A DNA stretch of 31,382 nt from the NCBI GenBank assembly GCA_031556475.1, contig JAVBSY010000159.1, forward strand, positions 1-31,382, written 5' to 3'. Position numbers and translations under genes: made by a program. Shown here piece by piece: positions 22,691 through 30,435 of this stretch. This DNA is from Azoarcus sp031556475. Its GTDB lineage: Bacteria; Pseudomonadota; Gammaproteobacteria; Burkholderiales; Rhodocyclaceae. Numbering within the stretch: position 1 is the stretch's first letter; each line of letters opens with the position of its first letter. Under the pieces are notes generated by a model. It was not told the origin of the DNA. It was given only the letters and a program-made list of their open reading frames with translations, and searched no databases.

Positions 22691-24460
22691 CAGCGCAGCA
22701 TGGTACGACAGCAATTGCAGCGGAATGACATGCAATACCGGAGACAGCATGCCGTAATGTTCCGGCATGCGGAGGATATGCACGCCTTCCGATTCGGGAA
22801 TCTCGCTGCCGGCGTCGGCGAAGACGTAGAGTTCGCCGCCGCGTGCCCGGACTTCCTGCAGGTTGGATTTGAGTTTTTCCAGCAGTTCGTCGGCAGGCGC
22901 GATGGCGATGACGGGCATGTCCTTGTCCACCAGCGCCAGGGGGCCGTGCTTGAGTTCGCCGGCGGCGTAGGCTTCGGCGTGGATATAGGAGATTTCCTTG
23001 AGCTTGAGCGCGCCTTCCATGGCGATGGGCCAATGGCGGCCGCGGCCAAGGAAAAGGGTATGGTGCTTGGCGGCAAAGCCTTGCGCCCATCTGGCGATGT
23101 CCGTTTCGAGTTCCAGCACTTTCTGCACCGCGACCGGGAGGTGGCGCATGGCGGCGAGGTGGCGGGTTTCGGCGGCTTCATCGAGATGGCCGTTCAGTTT
23201 CGCCAGCGTGAGGGTGAGCAACGCCAACGCGGCAAGCTGGGTGGTGAATGCCTTGGTGGAAGCAACGCCGATCTCGGGGCCGGCACGGGTAATGAAGCAC
23301 AGTGCGGTCTCACGCACGATGGCCGATTCCGGCACGTTGCAGATCGCCAGGGTGCGTTTCATGCCGAGTGCGCAGGCGTGCTTGAGCGCGGCCAAGGTAT
23401 CGGCGGTTTCGCCGGATTGAGAGATGACAACGACCAGAGTATCGGGATCGGGCACCGATTCGCGGTAGCGGTACTCGCTGGCGATTTCCACCGTGCAGGG
23501 GATTTTCGCCACCGATTCGAGCCAGTAGCGGGCGACGAGGCCGGCATGGTAGCTGGTGCCACAGGCAATGATGAGCACACGCCGGGCACCGCCAAACACC
23601 TCGGGTCCGCGCGCACCGAAGAGCTGCGGCACGATGCCGCCGCCACCGGTGATCATTTCCAGCGTGTTGCCCAGCGCCTGCGGCTGCTCGAAGATTTCCT
23701 TCTGCATGTAATGGCGGAACTGCCCGAGCTCGACAGCATCCGCCGACAGGCTGGAGAGGTGGACTTCGCGCTCGACCGGCGTGCCGTCCGGGCGCACGAC
23801 ACGGTAGCCGTCCAGGCGCAGTTCGGCCAGATCACCGTCTTCCAGGTAAATCACTTTACGTGTGACCTGCAGCAGCGCTGCGGTGTCGGACGCGGCATAC
23901 ATGCCGTTTTCGCCAATGCCGAGCAGCAACGGCGAGCCCCGGCGGGCAACGATGGCACGCTGCGGATCGGCCTCCGAAATAATGCCGATTGCGTAGGCAC
24001 CGACCAACTCGTTCGTCGCTTGCAGCACGGCATCGAACAAATCGGCGCCCTGCGCAAGCTTGCTGTGAACCAGATGGGCAATGGCCTCGGTGTCGGTGTC
24101 GGACTCGAACACATAGCCGCGCGCCTGCAAGCCGCTTTTGAGTACTTCGAAGTTTTCGATGATGCCGTTGTGGACCACGGCCAGGCCGGCGGAGATATGT
24201 GGATGGGCGTTGCGCTCGCTGGGCGCACCGTGGGTAGCCCAGCGGGTGTGTGCGATACCGACGGCGGCATCGAGCTGGCGGGCTTCAGCCAGCGCGGCAA
24301 GCTCGGCGACCCGGCCGGTGGAGCGCACCCGCGCGAGCCGGCTTTCGGCAAGCACGGCAAGGCCCGCCGAGTCGTAACCGCGATATTCGAGCTTGCGCAG
24401 CCCCTCCAGCAAAACGGGGACTACATTGTTGGTTGCGATGGCGGTAACGATGCCGCACAT
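22631..24460 (-). CDS. glmS: Glutamine--fructose-6-phosphate aminotransferase (isomerizing)
   Basis: The 609-residue enzyme makes glucosamine-6-phosphate from fructose-6-phosphate and glutamine, the first step to UDP-GlcNAc for peptidoglycan and LPS. It starts MCGIVTAIA, with the catalytic Cys2 of the glutaminase domain. The two SIS lobes carry IIACGTSYHAGLVARYWLE, VVISQSGETADTLAAL and the HGPLAL motif. The C-terminus LAKSVTVE is canonical. The length is exact for the family. It lies downstream of a SUKH-type gene and glmU on the same strand, so the two UDP-GlcNAc genes are probably co-expressed. A Tn7-like element is inserted just past its stop codon. Confidence 0.97.
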   Translation of the reverse strand: MCGIVTAIATNNVVPVLLEGLRKLEYRGYDSAGLAVLAESRLARVRSTGRVAELAALAEARQLDAAVGIAHTRWATHGAPSERNAHPHISAGLAVVHNGIIENFEVLKSGLQARGYVFESDTDTEAIAHLVHSKLAQGADLFDAVLQATNELVGAYAIGIISEADPQRAIVARRGSPLLLGIGENGMYAASDTAALLQVTRKVIYLEDGDLAELRLDGYRVVRPDGTPVEREVHLSSLSADAVELGQFRHYMQKEIFEQPQALGNTLEMITGGGGIVPQLFGARGPEVFGGARRVLIIACGTSYHAGLVARYWLESVAKIPCTVEIASEYRYRESVPDPDTLVVVISQSGETADTLAALKHACALGMKRTLAICNVPESAIVRETALCFITRAGPEIGVASTKAFTTQLAALALLTLTLAKLNGHLDEAAETRHLAAMRHLPVAVQKVLELETDIARWAQGFAAKHHTLFLGRGRHWPIAMEGALKLKEISYIHAEAYAAGELKHGPLALVDKDMPVIAIAPADELLEKLKSNLQEVRARGGELYVFADAGSEIPESEGVHILRMPEHYGMLSPVLHVIPLQLLSYHAALVKGTDVDKPRNLAKSVTVE

Positions 24461-24505
24461 GTCGACGTTTCCTTATCGGGTGTGAAGCGTGATCGAAAGC
24501 GTGCA

Positions 24506-24561
24506 CAGTAACGCCGACATTCGAATCCCGCCAAGGGACTTTTCCCGCCCTGGCGTTACTG
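24506..24561. repeat. Perfect 10-bp inverted repeat upstream of glmS
   Basis: CAGTAACGCC (24506-24515) and GGCGTTACTG (24552-24561) are exact complements with 36 bp between them. They lie in the 124-bp gap between the end of the SUKH-type gene and glmS. The pair could be a regulator site or a leader hairpin for glmS. No T-tract follows, so a simple terminator is unlikely. Confidence 0.5.
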
Positions 24562-24584
24562 AGCGTGGTGTATCGGCCGGGCAA

Positions 24585-25273
24585 TCACGCGCCAAAAATG
24601 CCGGGGTTGTGCTTACGCCAGACTTCAAGCTCGATATCCTCAGGCAACGAGCCACCATCGGCGTCATACGTCGGATGTGTAACCCAGCCAATACAGGTAT
24701 CGAGCATGTGCTCGATGGAATAGAAGAAAACAGTAATGCCTTCCATCACGGAAATCACCGGCCGGTACAGAGACGTGCATCAAGGTATTCCTCACGCGGC
24801 GGGGTCAGCCAGTTGCTCCCGGCAAGGGTATCGAGCTGGCGCTTGAGGAGCTGTTGCTGCCTGCACGGCAGGACAAGCCAGGCCCCCTCGAATGCAGCAA
24901 GGGGAAAGGAATGCTCCAGCAACGGCTTGAGTTCCGGCTCCAGGCCATAACTTTCCATCATTTCGACATAGGAGCGCTGCGCAATCTGCAGGTTGGAGAA
25001 ACCATGATCCCCGAACCAGAAAGGAGCGCCTTCGTCCCAGGCATCATCGTCGGCTTGCCCTTCGTGCCAGGCATATAGTGCGACCAGTTCATCCGGCAAC
25101 TCGGCGGGAAACCACGCGCAGCGCCGGCGTAAATCCTGCTCTTCGACCGGCGGCAACAGGTTCGCGGAAACCGGATGTCCCTTGGCCTCGAACGCAGTTC
25201 GCAGCGTTTCCAGTTTTTCGCGCAGGCGCTCACCGTCGAAAGGCCGAAAGGATGATGGCTCGTTCATGCTCAT
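24585..25273 (-). pseudogene. SUKH/Smi1-Knr4-type protein gene with a frameshift
   Basis: The first frame (25273 to 24755, 172 aa) has the SUKH-1 features LPDELVALYAWHEGQ and APFWFGDHGFSNL and stops abruptly after EEYLDARL. A second frame, reached by a -1 shift within about 28 bases (24755-24783), continues YRPVISVMEGITVFFYSIEH and then MLDTCIGWVTHP to IELEVWRKHNPGIFGA before stopping at 24585. The second part reads like the natural C-terminus, so the ancestral protein had about 228 residues. Either the gene is broken or there is a one-base sequencing error. SUKH proteins often act in immunity to toxins or in regulation. Position between glmU and glmS suggests co-transcription. Confidence 0.75.
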
Positions 25274-25294
25274 ATCCCGGGAGAAAATCCAAGC

Positions 25295-26656
25295 TCAGCG
25301 TTTCTTTTCCGGTCGCTTCCAGTTGGGAAGCGTTATTTGCCTGGCACGCGAAACGGTCAACTGCTCAGGCGGCGCGTCCTTGGTCAGCGTAGTGCCGGCA
25401 CCAAGCGTCGCACCGCGACCGACACGCACGGGGGCGACCAGTTGCGTGTCGGAGCCGATGAAAACATCGTCCTCGATCACGGTGCGGAATTTGTTCGCGC
25501 CATCATAGTTGCAGGTGATGGTGCCGGCGCCGATGTTGACCCGCTGGCCCACGTCCGCATCGCCGACGTAAGCAAGGTGGTTGGCCTTGGAATGATCGGC
25601 GATGACGCTGTTTTTGATTTCGACGAAATTGCCCACATGCACGTCGTCGCCCAATACGGTACCTGGCCGGGTGCGTGCATAGGGTCCGATGACGCAGTCG
25701 CCACCCACGGTGGTTTGCTCGATGTGGGAAAACGGCGCAATGCGCGTACCGGCGCCGATGCGGGCATTGCGCAATACGCAGTTGGCGCCCACGCGCACGC
25801 CATCGGCAAGCTCCACGCGGCCTTCGAACACGCAGTTGATGTCGATTTCCACGTCACGGCCGCAAATCAACTCCCCGCGCACGTCGATGCGGGCAGGATC
25901 GATCAGGGTTACGCCTTCATCCAGCAGGCGGGCGGCCACGTTGCGTTGGAAAACCCGCTCCAGCTCGGCGAGCTGGCTTTTGCTGTTGACGCCCAGCGTC
26001 TCCCACACGGCACCTGGCCCCGCGGTAACCACTTCCACGCCGTCGGCCACGGCCAGGCCGATGATGTCTGTAAGGTAATACTCACCCTGCGCATTATCGT
26101 TGCCGATGCGCCCGAGCCAATCGCGCAGCCGGGCGAGAGGGGCGACGAGAATGCCGGTATTGATCTCACGCACCTGACGCTCGGCCTCGGTGGCGTCCTT
26201 TTGTTCGACGATGCGCATTACCCGGCCTTGCCCGTCGCGCAGGATGCGGCCATAGCCGGTCGGATCGTCCGGTTCGACGGTCAGCACCGCAAGGCGCCCG
26301 CCTTCGGCCGCGCGTGCCAAGCGCTGCAGCGTGGGTAAGCCGATCAGGGGCACATCGCCAGACAGGATCATCGCCAGACCATCGGTCCCCAGGCACGACA
26401 GCGCCTGCTGCACGGCATGACCGGTACCGAGCTGTTGTTCCTGCCGCGCCCATACGAGGTCGGCAGCGGCATCGAACCCTTCCCGTACCGTTTCGCCACC
26501 GTGGCCGTAAACCACGCAGATCCGCCGTGCATCCAGCCTGCGAGCGGTATCGATCACATGAGCCAGCATGGGCTTGCCGGCAATCGGTTGCAGCACTTTG
26601 GGCAACGCCGAACGCATGCGCTTGCCCTGGCCGGCTGCCAGAATCACTACATCCAT
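25295..26656 (-). CDS. glmU: Bifunctional GlmU: N-acetylglucosamine-1-P uridyltransferase / glucosamine-1-P acetyltransferase
   Basis: The 453-residue cytoplasmic enzyme catalyses the last two steps to UDP-GlcNAc. The N-terminal pyrophosphorylase domain has VVILAAGQGKRMRSALPKVL and ILSGDVPLI. The C-terminal left-handed beta-helix shows hexapeptide repeats (GANCVLRNARIGAGTRI) and the catalytic-region sequence SKANHLAYVGDADVG, followed by NIGAGTITCNYDG. The length matches the family. It begins the minus-strand run glmU - SUKH gene - glmS and is divergent from the MaoC-phosphotransacylase gene. Confidence 0.97.
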   Translation of the reverse strand: MDVVILAAGQGKRMRSALPKVLQPIAGKPMLAHVIDTARRLDARRICVVYGHGGETVREGFDAAADLVWARQEQQLGTGHAVQQALSCLGTDGLAMILSGDVPLIGLPTLQRLARAAEGGRLAVLTVEPDDPTGYGRILRDGQGRVMRIVEQKDATEAERQVREINTGILVAPLARLRDWLGRIGNDNAQGEYYLTDIIGLAVADGVEVVTAGPGAVWETLGVNSKSQLAELERVFQRNVAARLLDEGVTLIDPARIDVRGELICGRDVEIDINCVFEGRVELADGVRVGANCVLRNARIGAGTRIAPFSHIEQTTVGGDCVIGPYARTRPGTVLGDDVHVGNFVEIKNSVIADHSKANHLAYVGDADVGQRVNIGAGTITCNYDGANKFRTVIEDDVFIGSDTQLVAPVRVGRGATLGAGTTLTKDAPPEQLTVSRARQITLPNWKRPEKKR

Positions 26657-26770
26657 GAGGACACCGTGGCGGGAATCGGAGGGAGCGGGATTTTAGCATG
26701 TGGACCATACCCACCCTTTCCGCTCGTCATGACCATTGCACAAACCGGACCACCACACCACAGCCGGATC

Positions 26771-26791
26771 GTGCAGTATGGTGCACTGCAC
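26771..26791. promoter_or_regulatory. Dyad between glmU and the MaoC-phosphotransacylase operon
   Basis: GTGCAGT (26771-26777) and ACTGCAC (26785-26791) form a perfect 7-bp inverted repeat with a 7-bp spacer in the 231-bp divergent gap. It is a candidate operator for either side. A possible -10 (TAAAAT, 26836-26841) for the rightward operon lies downstream; its -35 is weak. Confidence 0.4.
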
Positions 26792-26887
26792 ATAAGTAAT
26801 TCCCCCAAGTTCTAACCAATACCATTTTTAAAGTCTAAAATGCGATATTGCGGCGCACACCGCCAATACCAAAAACGGGGGTTAATC

Positions 26888-28285
26888 GTGCAAGACTTCA
26901 TCGAGAATCGTACTTTCGAGGAGATCGCCGTCGGCGATTTTTCCCAGCTCGTCCGTACCTTGAAGCCGGAAGACATTCATCTGTTCGCGGTCATGTCCGG
27001 CGACGTCAATCCGACGCACGTAGACCCCGAGTACGCCCGCTCCAGCCAATTCCGCGAGGTGGTTGGTCACAGCATGTGGGGCAGCACGCTGATCTCGACC
27101 ATACTGGGTACCGAATTCCCCGGGCCGGGCACGGTCTATGTGTCGCAGGGACTCAACTTCTGGCGCCCGATCACCATCGGCGACACGCTGACGATCACTG
27201 TCAGTTGCCGCGAGAAGTATCAGCACAATCATCACATCATTTTCGACTGCACCGCCGTCAACCAGGATGGGTTGAAGGTTATCGACGGCACGGCCGAAGT
27301 GCTCGCGCCGTCGGAAAAAATCAAGCGCGTGCGGGTCAGCCTGCCGAAGGTGAATATTTCCAACCGCGAGCTGCGCTATCAACACCTGCTATCGATCACC
27401 GGGGGCTTGAGCCCGATTCCCATCGCCGTCGCGCATCCGTGCGACGCCGAATCCCTGCGCGGCCCGATCCAGGCCGCCGAAGCCGGTTTGGTGATTCCGA
27501 TTCTGATTGGACCGGAAGCGAAGATTCGCTCGGTCGCCGAGGAACAGGGCCTGAACCTGAAAAACTATCGCATCATCGATGTGCAGCATAGCCACGCAGC
27601 GGCCGAAGCCGCCGTTGCCCTGTGCCGCGATGGCACCGCCGAAGCCTTGATGAAGGGTTCGCTGCACACCGACGAACTGATGGGCGCGGTCGTCTCCAAG
27701 ACCACCGGCCTGCGTACCGCGCGACGCATCAGCCACGTGTTCCTCGCCGATGTGCCGACCTATCCGCACCCGTGGATGATTACCGATGCGGCGATCAACA
27801 TCGAGCCGACGCTCGAAGACAAGGTCGACATCATCCAGAACGCCATCGAACTCGGCCAGATCCTCGGCCAGGCCGAACCCAAGGTGGCGATTCTGTCGGC
27901 GGTGGAAACCGTCACCTCCAAGATCCGCTCCACGCTAGACGCCGCCGCCTTGTGCAAAATGGCCGATCGCGGGCAGATCAAGGGCGGCCTGCTCGACGGC
28001 CCGCTCGCGTTCGACAACGCCGTATCGCTGGTCGCGGCCAAAACCAAGGGCATCCGTTCGGCAGTCGCCGGCAATGCGGACATCCTGGTGGTGCCCGATC
28101 TCGAATCCGGCAACATGGTCGCCAAGCAGCTCGAATATCTCGCCGACGCGCTGATGGCCGGCGTGGTGTTGGGCGCGCGCGTGCCCATCGTGCTCACCAG
28201 CCGTGCCGATACCGCCGAGACGCGTGCTGTTTCGTGTGCAGTGGCGCAATTGATGGCACACAGCAAGCGTGAGGCACGGACATGA
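26888..28285 (+). CDS. Bifunctional MaoC-like enoyl-CoA hydratase / phosphate acyltransferase
   Basis: The 465-residue fusion has an N-terminal MaoC hot-dog domain (about 1-135) with the hydratase motif AVMSGDVNPTHVDPEYA (Asp39, His44). The C-terminal phosphate acetyl/butyryltransferase domain (about 160-460) has GLVIPILIGPEAKI, VETVTSKIRSTLDAAAL and GPLAFDNAVS. The latter transfers an acyl group from CoA to phosphate. The GTG start at 26888 has GGGGG 6 nt upstream and begins the MaoC domain; an ATG at 26840 has no ribosome binding site. The stop overlaps the ackA start by 4 bp, so the acyl-phosphate it makes is passed to that kinase to produce ATP. Two-domain proteins of this kind are known. 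Confidence 0.92.
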   Translation: MQDFIENRTFEEIAVGDFSQLVRTLKPEDIHLFAVMSGDVNPTHVDPEYARSSQFREVVGHSMWGSTLISTILGTEFPGPGTVYVSQGLNFWRPITIGDTLTITVSCREKYQHNHHIIFDCTAVNQDGLKVIDGTAEVLAPSEKIKRVRVSLPKVNISNRELRYQHLLSITGGLSPIPIAVAHPCDAESLRGPIQAAEAGLVIPILIGPEAKIRSVAEEQGLNLKNYRIIDVQHSHAAAEAAVALCRDGTAEALMKGSLHTDELMGAVVSKTTGLRTARRISHVFLADVPTYPHPWMITDAAINIEPTLEDKVDIIQNAIELGQILGQAEPKVAILSAVETVTSKIRSTLDAAALCKMADRGQIKGGLLDGPLAFDNAVSLVAAKTKGIRSAVAGNADILVVPDLESGNMVAKQLEYLADALMAGVVLGARVPIVLTSRADTAETRAVSCAVAQLMAHSKREART

Positions 28286-29472
28286 AAGCCGTCCTCGTAC
28301 TCAATGCCGGGTCCAGCAGCCTCAAATTCGCCCTGTTCCCCCTCGAACCGGCACTCACGCCGGAACCGGCGCTTGCCGGCCAGGTGGAAGGCATCGGCGC
28401 GAAGCCGATGCTGAGCGCCCGCGACAATGCCGAGCACCGTTTCAGCGAACCGGTAACGGTCACGAGCGACAACCCCAACGAACAGCACCGCGAAGCGCTC
28501 AACCACCTGTTCAAATGGCTGAGCGTACACAACCCGTCGCTGGAAATCGCCGCCGCCGGCCACCGCATCGTTCATGGCGGCGAACGCTATAGCGCGCCGG
28601 TACGGCTCGACGCGCCGACGCTGGAACAATTGCAGACCTTCGTTCCGCTGGCGCCACTGCATCAGCCACACAACCTGCGCGCAGTGCATGCGGTATCGGC
28701 GCTGCTACCGGCCATTCCGCAAGTCGGTTGTTTCGACACCGCCTTTCACCGTACCCAACCGGCCATTGCCCAGGCCTTTGCGCTACCGCGCGCGATTTCG
28801 GCCGAAGGCATCAAGCGCTACGGTTTTCACGGTTTGTCCTACGACTACGTGTCGCGGCAGTTGCCGGCGCTGCTCGGCGAAGAGCGGGCACGGGGCGCGA
28901 TCGTCATCGCCCACCTTGGCAACGGCGCGTCGATGTGTGCGCTGCGTGAAGGCCGCAGCGTAACGTCGACGATGGGCTTCACCGCCGTCGAAGGCCTGAT
29001 GATGGGTACCCGCACCGGCAGCCTGGATCCCGGCGTGATGCTCTACCTGATGGAGCAGAAGGGCATGGACGCGCGGGCGCTGACCAACCTGCTGTACAAG
29101 GAATCCGGCCTGCTCGGCGTTTCCGGCATCAGCCAGGACATGCGGACCCTGCTCACCTCCCCTGCTCCCGAAGCGCGCGAAGCGGTCGACCTGTTCTGCT
29201 ACCGCATCGCGCGCGAACTCGGCTCGCTCGCGGCCGCGGCAGGCGGGTTGGACGCGCTGGTATTCACCGGCGGCATCGGCGAGCACGCGGCGCCGGTACG
29301 GGAACGTGTCGCCGCGCTGTCCGCCTGGCTGGGGGTGAAAATCGACCCGGTTGCCAACGCCGCCCACGCTACCCGCATCAGCACCGCCGACAGTCGTGTC
29401 ACCGTCGCCGTCATTCCGACCAACGAAGAAGCGATGATCGCCCGCTATACCGCCGAGGTGCTGGGACTGTAA
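28282..29472 (+). CDS. ackA: Acetate/propionate/butyrate kinase family protein
   Basis: The 396-residue kinase interconverts acyl-phosphate + ADP and carboxylate + ATP. It has the N-terminal phosphate loop VLVLNAGSSSLKF, HRIVHGGE, the catalytic region CFDTAFH, the adenosine loop HLGNGAS, and GTRTGSLDPG. The C-terminal part has FTGGIGEHA and PTNEEAMIA. All are acetate kinase signatures, and the length is right. Coupled by an ATGA overlap to the MaoC-phosphotransacylase gene, it forms a two-gene module for substrate-level phosphorylation or acyl overflow. Substrate preference (acetyl or longer) is not readable. Confidence 0.95.
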   Translation: MKAVLVLNAGSSSLKFALFPLEPALTPEPALAGQVEGIGAKPMLSARDNAEHRFSEPVTVTSDNPNEQHREALNHLFKWLSVHNPSLEIAAAGHRIVHGGERYSAPVRLDAPTLEQLQTFVPLAPLHQPHNLRAVHAVSALLPAIPQVGCFDTAFHRTQPAIAQAFALPRAISAEGIKRYGFHGLSYDYVSRQLPALLGEERARGAIVIAHLGNGASMCALREGRSVTSTMGFTAVEGLMMGTRTGSLDPGVMLYLMEQKGMDARALTNLLYKESGLLGVSGISQDMRTLLTSPAPEAREAVDLFCYRIARELGSLAAAAGGLDALVFTGGIGEHAAPVRERVAALSAWLGVKIDPVANAAHATRISTADSRVTVAVIPTNEEAMIARYTAEVLGL

Positions 29473-29501
29473 GCGGAAACGACACCCAACCCGGCGTGTG
29501 C

Positions 29502-29518
29502 CTGGCCCTCACGGCCAG
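29502..29518. terminator. Short hairpin between convergent ackA and the TauE/SafE gene
   Basis: CTGGCC (29502-29507) pairs with GGCCAG (29513-29518) over a 5-nt loop, 30 bp past the ackA stop codon. No T-tract follows, so termination is only suggested by its position in the 91-bp convergent gap. Confidence 0.3.
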
Positions 29519-29563
29519 CGCGCGCCGGTGCTTACCGACCCCTCACGGCTGCCCCCATCTTAC

Positions 29564-30313
29564 TTACCCAACCGCGGCATCCCACAGCAACTTCGCCCCG
29601 GATAAACCCAGCGCCGCAATGGCGAACAACTGGAACGGACGTTCTGGAATGCGCGCCAGCAGACGCATGCCAAGCCAGACGCCACACGGTACCAGCGGCA
29701 GCAAGGCAGCGGAAAGCATCAGGGTTTCGCGCGAGAACAAATCCAGCCCGAGATAGAACGGCAGCTTTGCCAGATTGATGACGGCGAAGAAAAAGACCGA
29801 CGTGGCGACGAACGTCTCGCGTGGCATCCGCCGCCCAAGCAGGTAAATCATCAGCGGTGGCCCACCGGCATGGGACAGGGTGCTGGTAAAACCCGCGCCC
29901 GCGCCGCACAGCCATCCCCACCCACGCCGCATGATGCCGCCGCCCACCGCACGTGGACGGCGCAGCAGCCGATCCAGCGCAAAAACGACGGAGATGAGGC
30001 CAAGCGCACCTTTGACCGCGCGCTCCGACAGCACACCGAAAGCAAACGTACCGACCAGGATGCCGAGCAGCGCGGCGGGAATCAGCACGCGCAATTCCGT
30101 CCAGTCGGCCTTGCCTCGCCAGGCACGGATACCGGTGAAATCCATCGCGATCAGAATCGGCAATACCACCGCCACCGCATCGCGCGGCGACAGCCACATC
30201 GACATCAACGGCACCGCCAGCCCACCCAGCGCACCGCCGAGACCCGATTTGGATATGCCGGTCAGTAAAATAGCGACGGCAGTGACGATCCAACCGGTTG
30301 CATCCAGTTCCAA
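29564..30313 (-). CDS. TauE/SafE family sulfite/organic anion permease
   Basis: The 249-residue inner-membrane protein has about eight hydrophobic segments in two related halves. Signature pieces are LLTGISKSGLGGALGGLAVPLMS in the first helix pair and GAGAGFTSTLSHAGGPPLMIYLL in the second half; the two small-residue loops are typical of TauE/SafE. Members export sulfite, sulfoacetate or related anions, or import small organic acids; the substrate is unknown here. A frame from GTG at 30346 exists, but AGGAGG lies 5 nt before an in-frame TTG at 30313, just before the first helix, so that start is preferred. It stands alone, convergent with ackA. Confidence 0.88.
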   Translation of the reverse strand: MELDATGWIVTAVAILLTGISKSGLGGALGGLAVPLMSMWLSPRDAVAVVLPILIAMDFTGIRAWRGKADWTELRVLIPAALLGILVGTFAFGVLSERAVKGALGLISVVFALDRLLRRPRAVGGGIMRRGWGWLCGAGAGFTSTLSHAGGPPLMIYLLGRRMPRETFVATSVFFFAVINLAKLPFYLGLDLFSRETLMLSAALLPLVPCGVWLGMRLLARIPERPFQLFAIAALGLSGAKLLWDAAVG

Positions 30314-30376
30314 ACCCGCCTCCTCGTCCGTGCGTACGATACGCACATGCTCGACAGAAGTGCTTGACGAAAGAAG

Positions 30377-30398
30377 AAGGCGGCCCGCAAGCCGCCTT
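30377..30398 (-). terminator. Rho-independent terminator downstream of gltD
   Basis: AAGGCGGC (30377-30384) pairs perfectly with GCCGCCTT (30391-30398) over a 6-nt loop. Reading on the minus strand it is followed by CTTCTTTCG, which is T-rich. It lies about 40 bp past the gltD stop and before the TauE/SafE gene. Confidence 0.7.
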
Positions 30399-30411
30399 CC
30401 ACATCGCCACT

Positions 30412-30429
30412 ACCCGCCTGTGGGCGGGT
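30412..30429 (-). terminator. Second hairpin immediately after gltD
   Basis: ACCCGCC (30412-30418) and GGCGGGT (30423-30429) form a perfect 7-bp stem with a 4-nt loop, 6 bp beyond the gltD stop. It stands in tandem with the terminator at 30377 and may act with it. Confidence 0.5.
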
Positions 30430-30435
30430 GAGAAC

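Noticed and set aside
22700..24511. 603-codon plus-strand open frame opposite glmS
   Set aside because: It is the antisense shadow of glmS in GC-rich DNA. It has no domain character and no ribosome binding site.
24461..24584. glmS ribozyme or riboswitch
   Set aside because: The glmS ribozyme is known from Firmicutes, and its conserved core is not seen here. Only a simple inverted repeat is present.
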